Assembly: GCA_964431205.1 (NCBI GenBank)
Contig: CAYSIX010000016.1
Location: forward strand, 1-29,138
DNA from: CAYSIX01 sp964431205
Lineage (GTDB): Bacteria > Planctomycetota > Phycisphaerae > Phycisphaerales > Phycisphaeraceae
Length of the DNA stretch: 29,138 nucleotides
Reading direction: 5' to 3'
Within the stretch, counting starts at the first letter, position 1; each line of letters begins with the position of its first letter. Shown here one piece after another: positions 21,852-29,138 of this stretch. The position numbers and the translations under genes were made by a program. The notes beneath the pieces are model-generated. The model saw only the letters and a program-made list of their open reading frames with translations. It was not told the origin of the DNA and ran no database searches.

Positions 21852-24800
21852 TCACGGCCGCACGCGCCGCCACTGACCGGCCAGGCGCTTGGCCGAGACC
21901 GGCATGGCCGTGCCCAGCTCCTGGGCGAACAGCGACACGCGGTATTCCTGCAGCATCCAGCCGTACAGCGCAAGCTCCGGGTCGATCACGCCCTGTCGTT
22001 CGTGTTCGGCGAGGCGCTGGCGGTATGGCTGGACCAACGGTTGCAGCTCCGCGGTGAGCTGCGCATCGCGAGCCGCCCCGCCACGCTGGAGCTTCTCGAT
22101 CCGCTTCGCCGCGGCCACGAAGTAACGCGGATACTGCGCCAGCCAGTCCCAGGGCGTGTCGGCGAGGAAGCGATCGGCCACGAGGGCGTCGAGCTGTTGC
22201 CGCACGTCCTTCGCCGCGGCGGCAAACGCCGGCTTGTTGGCGATCGTGTCCAGCGCCGCCCGCGCCTGCTGATGCGCCGCCAGCACCTGCGCCGCGTGGG
22301 CCAGCACCGCCTCGGCCACGCCCGCGATCCGCGGCCAGCGTCCCTCCAGCCGCTCGGCGAACGCCGCCGGGTCACGCACGTCCGCCGCGTCGTCGAGGAA
22401 CACGCGCTCGGCCAGGCGATCGACGAGCTGCCCGCGCAGCGCCGCCGCGTCACCCAGCGTCGCGTGCGCAAGACACAGCGCGTTCCACTGCCCGTGGTGT
22501 TCGACCTGGTGCCGCAGCTCCCGCCCGGTCTGGATCGCGAACAGTCGACGCAGCCCGCGCTGATGCTCGCGGGTGGCGCGCTCCGCCGTGTCGAACACGC
22601 GCACGCCGACCGCGTCGTTCTGATCCACCAGCGCCGGGTACGCCGTCACCGCCGCGCCGACTCGCCGCGCGGTCACCGTCGCCGGCAGCTCGCCGACCTC
22701 CCAACGGGTCATGCCGTCGCGCTGAAGATCGTCGTCGCCGATCGTCGCGAACGCATCCGCCGCCTCGGCGCCCACCGCCGCGCGCAGCTCCGCCAGCTCG
22801 CGTCCCTCGGCGAGCACCTCCCCCGAATCGTCCACCACGCGGACGTTCATCCGAAGGTGCGGCTCCAGCGCGTCGGTCGAGAACAGGCTTGGGTCGATCG
22901 GCTCGTGCGCCAGGCGGCCCAGCGCCTCGGCCACGGCGTCCTCGAACCGTCCCCGCCCGAACTCGATCATCTCCGCCGCCTTCGCCGCCGCCGCCGGTGC
23001 GGGCACGAAGTGTCGCCGAAGCGCCTTGGGCAGCGACCGGATCATCGCCGTGATCTTCTCCTCCAGCCGGCCCGGGATCAGCCAACTCAACCGCTCGGCG
23101 TCCAACTGGTTCACCAGCGCCAGCGGCGTCGTCAGCGTCACCCCGTCGTCCGCCGCGCCCGGCTCCAGGCGGTAGTCCAGCGGCAGCTCCGCCCCGCCGA
23201 CCTCGACCCGATCCGGGAACCGCCGCTCCACCGCGTCGTCGGTCGGCTCGGCCAGCACGTCCGACTCGCTCATGAACAGCAGCCGCGGCTCGTTACGCTC
23301 CGCTTCCTTGCGCCACCGCTCGAAGGTCGGCCCGTCGGCCACGTGCTCGGGCACCCGCGCGTCGTAGAACGCGTACCGACGCTGCTGGTCCGCCAGCAGG
23401 TCACGCCGGCGCAGCTTCGACTCCAGCCTCTCGACACGCTCGATCAGCTCCGCGTTGTGCCGGAAGAACGCCGCGTCGGTGTCGTAGTCCTGCTCGACCA
23501 GGGCGTGATGGATGAAAAGACGGCGCGCCTCGACCGGGTCCACGCGCGCGAAGTTGACCCGCCGCCGCGGCACGACGGTCAGCCCGAACAGCGTCACCCG
23601 CTCGAACGCCTGCACGTGCGCGCTTCGCCGGTCCCAGTGCGGCTCGGCGTGGCTGCGCCTGAGCAGGTGCGGGGCCAGCGGCTCCAGCCACGCCGGGTCC
23701 AGCGGCGCCGCCGTCCGCGCGTACAACTGCGTCGTCTCCACCAGCTCGGCCGCGAAGATCCACTTGGGTTTCTTCGCAAACAGCACCGACCCCGGCCACA
23801 GGTACAGCTTCTTGCCGCCCGCGCCGGTGTACGCGTTCACGTCCGTCAGCGTCGCGATGTTCGACAGCAGCCCGCTCAGCAGCGCGCGGTGGATCGCGTC
23901 CTCGCTCGGCTCGGGTTCCTTCGGCGAGCGCGTGCGCAAGCCCGCCTCCTCGACCAGCTCGCGGAGCTGGCGGTGCACGTCCACCCACTCGCGCATGCGG
24001 GTGTACGAAAGAAAGTTCTGCCGGCACGCCTTGCGGAGCTGGTTGCGCGAGAGCTTGTGCATCAGCCCGTGGTAGAAGTCCCACAGCCGCAGCAGCGAGA
24101 GGAAGTCGCTGCGCTCGTGGCGGAACGGCGCGTGCGCCTCGTCGGCCGCCTGCTGCTGCTCGGGCGGGCGCAGGCGCGGCTCCTGTGCCGCGAGCGCCGC
24201 GGCGATCACCAGCACCTCCCGGACGCAGTGCTCGGCGTCGCCGGCCAGGATCATCCGCCCCAGCCTTGGGTCCACCGGCAGCCGCGCCAGCTTCCGACCC
24301 ACGTCCGTCAGCCGACCCTGCCCGTCCACCGCTCGCAGCTCGTGCAGCGTCGCCCGGCCCTCTCGCACCGTCGCCGGCTTCGGCGGCTCGACGAACGGAA
24401 AGTCCTCCACCGCCCCCAGGCCCAACGCCTCCATCTGCAGCACCACCTGCGCCAGGTTCGTCCGCAGGATCTCCGGCGCGGTGAACGCGTCGCGCTGCTC
24501 GTAGTCCTCCTGTGCGTAAAGCCGCACGCACACCCCCGGGCCCACGCGACCGCACCGGCCCTTGCGCTGATCGGCCGAGGCCTGCGAGATCGGCTCGATC
24601 GGCAGCCGCTGCACCCGCGCCCGCGCCGAGTACCGGCTGATCCGCGCCGTGCCCGTGTCGATCACGTAGCGGATCCCCGGCACGGTCAGGGACGTCTCGG
24701 CCACGTTCGTCGCCAGCACGATCCGCCGTGCCTGGTGCGGCGCAAACACGCGCTGCTGCTCGGCCGGCGAGAGACGCGCGTACAGCGGGAGTACCTCGGT

Positions 24801-25628
24801 TTCCTGGCCGGGCCCGTCGCCCGCCAGCCGCCGCCCACGCAGCCGCCGCGCCGTCTCGAGGATGTCCCGCTCGGTCGGCAGGAACACCAGCATGTCGCCC
24901 GGGCCCTCGCGTGCCAGCTCCTCCACCGCCGCCACGACCGCGTCCAGCGCCGTGTCGCTGTCCTGCTCGTCGGCGACCGGTCGGTACCGCACCTCGACCG
25001 GGTACGTCCGCCCGCCGACCTCGATGATCGGCGCGGGGCGGCCGCGCTGGGCGAAGTGGTCGGCGAAGCGCTGCGGGTCGATCGTGGCCGAGGTGATGAT
25101 CAGCCGCAGGTCCGGGCGCTGTGGCATCAGGCGGTGCAGGTAGCCGAGCAGGAAGTCGATGTTGAGCGATCGTTCGTGGGCCTCGTCGAGGATGAGGGTG
25201 TCGTACTGCATGAGCCGGCGGTCGCGGCGCGTCTCGGCGAGGAGGATGCCGTCGGTCATGAGTTTGATGAACGCGTCGCGTGGGGCGGTGTCGGTGAAGC
25301 GGATCTTGAAGCCGACGTCGCGTCCCAGCGGGGAGCTGAGCTCCTCGGCGATGCGGGCGGCGAGGGTGCGTGCGGCGATGCGGCGGGGCTGGGTGTGGCC
25401 GATCCAGCCGTCGAGCCCGCGGCCGGCCTCGAGGCAGAGCTTGGGAAGCTGCGTGGACTTGCCCGAGCCGGTGTCGCCGCAGATCACGACGACGGGGTGC
25501 TCGCGGATGGCGGCGACGATGCGGTCGCGCTCGGCGGTGATGGGCAGGTCCGCGGGCAGCTCGATGCGGGGCAGGCGCTGGCGCCTGCGTTCGCGGCGGT
25601 CGGGTTGGGCGGCGTGGCGTGGGGGCAT
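21852..25628 (-). CDS. hrpA: ATP-dependent DEAH-box RNA helicase, HrpA type
   Basis: A 1258-residue protein, close to E. coli HrpA (1300). Helicase motifs lie in order: Walker A GDTGSGKST (51-59), TQPRRIAAR, DEAH (148-151), SAT (180-182), and motif VI ADQRKGRCGRVGPG near residue 350. The HA2/OB-fold region follows, and the C-terminal half is the long HrpA-specific domain (DUF3418-like), intact to VSLFAQELGTAMPVSAKRLAGQWRRV. HrpA resolves stalled ribosomes and processes certain mRNAs in E. coli. I start at ATG 25628, ahead of the conserved region; the frame is open to 25814, but that would cover the divergent gene's start. No ribosome site is evident. Confidence 0.93.
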   Translation of the reverse strand: MPPRHAAQPDRRERRRQRLPRIELPADLPITAERDRIVAAIREHPVVVICGDTGSGKSTQLPKLCLEAGRGLDGWIGHTQPRRIAARTLAARIAEELSSPLGRDVGFKIRFTDTAPRDAFIKLMTDGILLAETRRDRRLMQYDTLILDEAHERSLNIDFLLGYLHRLMPQRPDLRLIITSATIDPQRFADHFAQRGRPAPIIEVGGRTYPVEVRYRPVADEQDSDTALDAVVAAVEELAREGPGDMLVFLPTERDILETARRLRGRRLAGDGPGQETEVLPLYARLSPAEQQRVFAPHQARRIVLATNVAETSLTVPGIRYVIDTGTARISRYSARARVQRLPIEPISQASADQRKGRCGRVGPGVCVRLYAQEDYEQRDAFTAPEILRTNLAQVVLQMEALGLGAVEDFPFVEPPKPATVREGRATLHELRAVDGQGRLTDVGRKLARLPVDPRLGRMILAGDAEHCVREVLVIAAALAAQEPRLRPPEQQQAADEAHAPFRHERSDFLSLLRLWDFYHGLMHKLSRNQLRKACRQNFLSYTRMREWVDVHRQLRELVEEAGLRTRSPKEPEPSEDAIHRALLSGLLSNIATLTDVNAYTGAGGKKLYLWPGSVLFAKKPKWIFAAELVETTQLYARTAAPLDPAWLEPLAPHLLRRSHAEPHWDRRSAHVQAFERVTLFGLTVVPRRRVNFARVDPVEARRLFIHHALVEQDYDTDAAFFRHNAELIERVERLESKLRRRDLLADQQRRYAFYDARVPEHVADGPTFERWRKEAERNEPRLLFMSESDVLAEPTDDAVERRFPDRVEVGGAELPLDYRLEPGAADDGVTLTTPLALVNQLDAERLSWLIPGRLEEKITAMIRSLPKALRRHFVPAPAAAAKAAEMIEFGRGRFEDAVAEALGRLAHEPIDPSLFSTDALEPHLRMNVRVVDDSGEVLAEGRELAELRAAVGAEAADAFATIGDDDLQRDGMTRWEVGELPATVTARRVGAAVTAYPALVDQNDAVGVRVFDTAERATREHQRGLRRLFAIQTGRELRHQVEHHGQWNALCLAHATLGDAAALRGQLVDRLAERVFLDDAADVRDPAAFAERLEGRWPRIAGVAEAVLAHAAQVLAAHQQARAALDTIANKPAFAAAAKDVRQQLDALVADRFLADTPWDWLAQYPRYFVAAAKRIEKLQRGGAARDAQLTAELQPLVQPYRQRLAEHERQGVIDPELALYGWMLQEYRVSLFAQELGTAMPVSAKRLAGQWRRVRP

Positions 25629-25665
25629 GAGTCGGTGTCGTATCTTCGCGGTTCGGCAGACCCCG

Positions 25666-25679
25666 CTCGCCGAAGCGAG
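25666..25679. repeat. Hairpin with UUCG-type loop upstream of hrpA
   Basis: In the leftward transcript CTCGC and GCGAG close a TTCG loop, an especially stable tetraloop. Beyond a 2-base mismatch a further 3 bp can pair. It lies ~40 nt before the hrpA start in the 133-bp divergent gap and could be an mRNA leader structure or a small extragenic palindrome. Confidence 0.5.
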
Positions 25680-25761
25680 GCGGGCCGGCGCCGGCGAGTC
25701 GGGCCCGGATCGGGTCATTCGACATCGGCGTCCGGTGGGCCGATGATGGCCTGTCTCACCC

Positions 25762-27165
25762 ATGATCGTACGAATCGCCGAAGCCTTTGCGATCCGAAGC
25801 CAGCCGTGGATCACCCGGCCCAGCTACAGCCGGGAGATCGTCACGGCGGCGACGTTCCCGCTGGCGGTGGCGATGCTCGAGGGCGGGGTGATCGGCGTGC
25901 TGGCCAAGAAGGCCTTCCACGTCTCGGAGCTGGCGCTGGCGACGATCCTGGCCGCGCCGATGTTCGCGCACCTGACCAGCGTGCTGTGGTCGCACGCGGC
26001 GCGGGGTCGGCCGAAGATCGCGCTGATCAGCCGCGTGCAGGTGCTGGCGTTGCTGGTGATCGCCTCGATCGCCGTGCTGCCGATCGGTGGCGCCGGCCCG
26101 GCGCTGCTGGTGCTGGCGGTGATCCTCGGCCGCGTGCTGCTGACCGGCGTGGTGACGCTGCGCAGCATCGTCTGGCGGATGAACTACCCCCGCTACGTCC
26201 GCGCCCGGATCACCGGCAAGTTCACGCTGCTGGCGACCGTGGCGATGGGCATCGGCCCGCTGATCGTGTACGTCGTCCAGGACCTGAACGATCGCGCCTT
26301 CCGCGTGCTCTATCCCCTGGCCGCCGCGGTCGCCTTCATCGGCGTGCTGTTCTACCGCCGCATCCGCCTGCGCGGGGAGCGCGGCCTGCTGCGTTACGAA
26401 CGCTTTGAGGACGCCACGCCCACGCCCCACGGCGCGCCCGACGGCGTGTACGAGTTCGACCCGGCCGACCGCGCCTCGGGTCGACCCGTCCGCGACACGT
26501 TCTGGACCGTCCTGCGCCGCGACCGCTTCTTCCGCCAGTACATGACCTGGCAGTTCGTCGCCGGCCTGGCGAACATGATGGGCGACTTCGCCGTCGTCGC
26601 CCTGGTGATCCGGTTGACCGACGGCCAGCGGTTCGAGTTCGCCAGCAGCGTGCTGCTCACGACCACGATCCCGCTGCTGCTCACGACGCTGACGCTGCCG
26701 ATGTGGGCACGGTACCTCGACCGCGTGCACATCGCCGAGTTTCGTGCGCGTCACGGGCTGCTGTGGATCGCGGCGCAGGCGGGCAACTGGGCGGCGGCGT
26801 CGGTGGGGTCGCTGGCGCTGCTGGCGCTGCCGCGGATGATCCAGGGCGTCTCCCGCGGCGCGGGCATGCTCGCGTGGAACCTGGGCCACAATGATTTCGC
26901 CGACCGCCGCCTGGTCTCGCTGTACATGGGCATCCACGCCACGCTCACCGGCGTGCGCGGATTCATCGCCCCCTACGCCGCCATCATCCTCTTCAGCGGG
27001 TGGAACGGCCGGGAGCTGCTGGGCCTGCGCCTGCCCGCGTGGGACGGCATCGGCGTGCACGTCTTCGCCGTCACCACCGCGCTGGCCATCGTCGCCGAGT
27101 TCGGCTTCATCCACCTCAAGATGTCGCTGAAGCGCAACGCCCGCGGCGAGCCCGTCGCCGATTGA
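25762..27165 (+). CDS. MFS-like multi-pass membrane transporter
   Basis: A 467-residue protein with about 10-12 hydrophobic helices (FPLAVAMLEGGVIGVLAKKA; VLALLVIASIAVLPIG; LLATVAMGIGPLIVYVV; VLLTTTIPLLLTTLTLPMWA), split by a polar central loop at ~210-245 as in two-bundle MFS proteins. A long first cytoplasmic segment with Arg and Lys precedes helix 1. I do not recognise the subfamily and no substrate is suggested by neighbours. ATG at 25762 has no strong ribosome site. It is divergent from hrpA and converges on the response-regulator gene, 47 nt away. Confidence 0.75.
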   Translation: MIVRIAEAFAIRSQPWITRPSYSREIVTAATFPLAVAMLEGGVIGVLAKKAFHVSELALATILAAPMFAHLTSVLWSHAARGRPKIALISRVQVLALLVIASIAVLPIGGAGPALLVLAVILGRVLLTGVVTLRSIVWRMNYPRYVRARITGKFTLLATVAMGIGPLIVYVVQDLNDRAFRVLYPLAAAVAFIGVLFYRRIRLRGERGLLRYERFEDATPTPHGAPDGVYEFDPADRASGRPVRDTFWTVLRRDRFFRQYMTWQFVAGLANMMGDFAVVALVIRLTDGQRFEFASSVLLTTTIPLLLTTLTLPMWARYLDRVHIAEFRARHGLLWIAAQAGNWAAASVGSLALLALPRMIQGVSRGAGMLAWNLGHNDFADRRLVSLYMGIHATLTGVRGFIAPYAAIILFSGWNGRELLGLRLPAWDGIGVHVFAVTTALAIVAEFGFIHLKMSLKRNARGEPVAD

Positions 27166-27212
27166 GCCGAGCGATCGGGACCGTCCGGGTCGCCGCCGAG
27201 GTTGTCGTCACG

Positions 27213-28325
27213 TCAAAACGGCAGCGCCTCGTCCTCGTCGCCGTCCTCGAACTCCAGCCCCGCGCGATGGTGCACGCGGATGACCCGCGCCAACGCCTCG
27301 CCGAGCATCGGCGCCAGCGCGGTGACCGTGTCGACCGTCACCTCGCTGAACGGCTGGCCCAGGTCGCGGAAGAACACCACCACCGCCAGCGCGTCGTCCT
27401 GGTGGCGGCACGGAAACGCGATCAGGTGGCTGTCGGTGAGGTAGGCCGCGTCGTCGCCGATCCAGTTGGCGAGCGACTGCGGGTCGCGAAGGTGGATCAC
27501 GTGGTCCTGCTCGGCGACCTTCGGGGCCAGCACGTCGCCGAGGTGGTCCATGAGCATGTCGATCGAGTCGGCGACGCAGTCGTAGTTGACGTACCCGCCC
27601 AGGCTGTACTCGTCCATCGACGAGGGCAGGAAGATGGCGGCGTTGGTCGGGCCGGTCTTCTCGACCAGGTATTCGAGGGTCTTTCGCAGCAGGTGCTCGA
27701 GGTCGAGCTCGTCGCGGATCAGCACGCCGAACTCGCTGGTCTGAACGACCTGCTGCATCTGCGTGGCCAGCTCCTGGTAGGCGGTGACGATGTCGTGACA
27801 GAGCACGTCGACCTGGTCGGTGACCTCCCGGCGGGCCTCGTCGAGCTTGCGGCAGAGCCGGCGCAGGCGCTTGATGCGGCGTTCCTGATCGCGGGACCCG
27901 CGATGCCGGGTCAGGGCCTGTCGGACGCGTTCGCTGAACTCGGCGGGGTCGATGGGTTTGACCAGATAATCGCACGCGCCGGCGCGCAGGGCGCGGATGG
28001 CGTCGTCGAGGCGGGGCTGCTCGGCGAGGATGATGACCCGCCCGACGTGGCGGTGCTGGTTCAGCTCGTCGGCCAGGTCCAGCCCGTTGCCGTCGGGAAG
28101 GGCGGCCTCGATGGCGACCAGGTCCGCGCGCGTCTCACTCAGCCGCGTCCGGGCCTCCTCGATCGTCGCGGCGCGTGTCAGCTCGACGTCGCGACCGCCC
28201 GGCCGGCAATGGTCGAACAGCTCCACCGTCCGCGCCTGCGCATCAACCAGCAGGACACGGAGGGGCCGGCCCCGAACCTCGGCCCGACCCGGCGGGGTCG
28301 GGCGTGTGCTCGCATTTCGCACCAC
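27213..28325 (-). CDS. Response regulator-like protein with degenerate receiver and GAF domain
   Basis: A 370-residue protein. Residues ~20-145 form a receiver fold: RVLLVDAQ, ADLVAIEAALPDGNGLDL, VIILAEQ, and ACDYLVKPID with the conserved Lys123. The phospho-acceptor Asp is replaced by Glu73, the acidic pair DD by Asp28-Ala, and the switch Thr/Ser by Ala101. A helical linker (QERRIKRLRRLCRKLDEARR) leads to a GAF domain (~200-360: LEHLLRKTLEYLVEKTGPTNAAIFL; AFPCRHQDDALAVVVFFRD). No DNA-binding or catalytic output domain follows. GTG at 28325 (AGGAG 5 nt upstream) is preferred over GTG at 28382. It lies 73 nt after a histidine-kinase gene on the same strand. Confidence 0.85.
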   Translation of the reverse strand: MVRNASTRPTPPGRAEVRGRPLRVLLVDAQARTVELFDHCRPGGRDVELTRAATIEEARTRLSETRADLVAIEAALPDGNGLDLADELNQHRHVGRVIILAEQPRLDDAIRALRAGACDYLVKPIDPAEFSERVRQALTRHRGSRDQERRIKRLRRLCRKLDEARREVTDQVDVLCHDIVTAYQELATQMQQVVQTSEFGVLIRDELDLEHLLRKTLEYLVEKTGPTNAAIFLPSSMDEYSLGGYVNYDCVADSIDMLMDHLGDVLAPKVAEQDHVIHLRDPQSLANWIGDDAAYLTDSHLIAFPCRHQDDALAVVVFFRDLGQPFSEVTVDTVTALAPMLGEALARVIRVHHRAGLEFEDGDEDEALPF

Positions 28326-28398
28326 GGCTTTCTCCTGCAAACCACTCGCTGCACCCCGGCGCGGTCGCGCCGAGGCCTCCACCCGCTCTATCGGCAGC

Positions 28399-29138
28399 TC
28401 AATGGGCCGAGTCGAGCGGGATCGTCAAAGTCGCCGTGGTGCCCTGCCCGGCCTGGCTCCGCAGCTCCAGCGTCCCCCCGTGCGCCGCCGCCAGCTGCTG
28501 GGCACGCGGCAGGCCCATCCCCACCCGCCGGCCCGCCGGCTTGGCGCTGAAGAACGGGTCCATCGCGTGCGCCAGCGTGTGCCCGTCCATCCCGTCCCCG
28601 TCGTCGGTCACCTGGATCAGCAGCGTCCGCTCGTCCCGCAGCAGCCGCGCCGAGACCTGCACCTGCGTTTTCGGACGTGCCTGGATCGCGTTGATCAGCA
28701 GCTCCGACACCGCCCGTCCGATCATCTTCCCGTCCACGTCCACCGTCGACAGCGGCTGCTTGACCTGCATCGAGATCGTCACCGAGTCCCGGGCCTTGAG
28801 GTGCGCCGCGCTGACCCGCTTGATCGTCTGGTCGAGCAGACGGCTCAGGTCCGTCGGCTCGCGCTCGGCGCGGGGCGGCTCGGCGAACATGTGCAGGCAC
28901 GTGATCAGGTCGCTGAGCCGATGGGCCTCGCGGAAGATCGTCTGCGCCGCGGTGTGGTCCTTGCTGCCCTCGGGCAGCGACATCAGCAGGAGCTGGCTGC
29001 GGCCGGAGATCACCGCCAGGGGGTTGTTCATCTCGTGGGCGGCGCCGGCGGCCATCTCGCCCAGCCGGGCCATCGCCTCCTGGCGAAGCAGTCGGTCGTG
29101 CGCCTCGGCCAGGGCGGAGTTGGCCTGTGCGAGCTGCT
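28399..29138 (-). CDS. Sensor histidine kinase, N-terminus beyond window edge
   Basis: The frame enters from the right edge (visible start QLAQANSALAEAHDRLLRQE, a coiled linker). The HisKA domain has the phospho-accepting histidine in GAAHEMNNPLAVISG. The HATPase domain shows the N box ELLINAIQA, G1 DDGDGMD, F box PFFSAKPAG and G2 GMGLPRAQQLAAAHGG, all intact. So the kinase core looks active; sensor domains lie outside the window. Its neighbour, 73 nt downstream, carries a receiver without the acceptor Asp, so the true phosphorylation partner may be elsewhere. Confidence 0.92.
   Translation of the reverse strand, partial: QLAQANSALAEAHDRLLRQEAMARLGEMAAGAAHEMNNPLAVISGRSQLLLMSLPEGSKDHTAAQTIFREAHRLSDLITCLHMFAEPPRAEREPTDLSRLLDQTIKRVSAAHLKARDSVTISMQVKQPLSTVDVDGKMIGRAVSELLINAIQARPKTQVQVSARLLRDERTLLIQVTDDGDGMDGHTLAHAMDPFFSAKPAGRRVGMGLPRAQQLAAAHGGTLELRSQAGQGTTATLTIPLDSAH

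Noticed and set aside
21372..26408. Very long rightward open frame (~1680 codons) opposite hrpA
   Set aside because: It is antisense to a protein with all DEAH helicase motifs; its translation is Arg/Gln/His-rich without any domain. It arises from high GC at the third codon position.

Overview
The window is GC-rich, densely coded bacterial chromosome. A fused LpxC-FabZ protein beside ompH, lpxD and lpxA, a secreted protein with a PEP-CTERM-like tail, a protein with a prepilin-like (DUF1559 / H-X9-DG-like) C-terminus, and a COG3014/LpoB/YcfL lipoprotein set together suggest a diderm, lipid-A-type member of the Planctomycetota, most likely Phycisphaerae. That assignment is inference from gene content. 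I saw no rRNA, tRNA, transposase, integrase or cas gene.

Region 1 (1-5.8 kb) is a nitric-oxide/nitrosative-stress locus built from two divergent units. Leftward, with every gene overlapping the next, are a RIC/YtfE di-iron protein, a hemerythrin-domain protein, a TIGR04053/AhbD-like radical SAM-SPASM protein and an AhbC/NirJ-like radical SAM protein cut by the window edge. Rightward are an Rrf2 regulator with conserved cysteines, a second hemerythrin-domain protein and an NnrS-like polytopic membrane protein. Between the units lies a promoter-like TTGACA-N18-TAAAAT whose -10 meets the perfect dyad TGGATGTCAACATCCA. The same dyad carries a TTGACA for the opposite strand, so one site could control both units.

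Region 2 (5.9-10.7 kb) holds a Trm112-like small protein, a YhaM-type OB-fold/HD 3'-5' exoribonuclease that may be translated from a leaderless mRNA, a 750-residue exported protein ending in a prepilin-like segment, and a PEP-CTERM-like surface protein. A hairpin separates these from the next, convergent block.

Region 3 (10.7-16.0 kb, leftward) is the envelope lipid operon ompH - lpxD - lpxC/fabZ - lpxA, followed by a UDP-glucuronate-epimerase-like SDR gene that has no ATG, GTG or TTG in frame before its Rossmann motif. OmpH is a periplasmic chaperone; LpxA, LpxC and LpxD carry out early steps of lipid A synthesis; FabZ supplies hydroxyacyl dehydration. Intergenic DNA here contains a 92-bp multi-tier inverted repeat and a 16-bp tandem repeat.

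Region 4 (16.1-21.8 kb) has a divergent Tat-exported FAD oxidase, a ~560-bp non-coding stretch with a periodic ACCAGT array, and a leftward operon of four lipoproteins: two LpoB-like paralogues, a COG3014-like protein and a YcfL-like protein. A three-copy palindromic repeat with a ~48-bp period precedes ycfL.

Region 5 (21.8-29.1 kb) contains an HrpA-type DEAH RNA helicase, a divergent MFS-like transporter, and a histidine kinase (cut by the right edge) followed by a GAF-containing response regulator whose receiver has Glu in place of the phospho-acceptor Asp.
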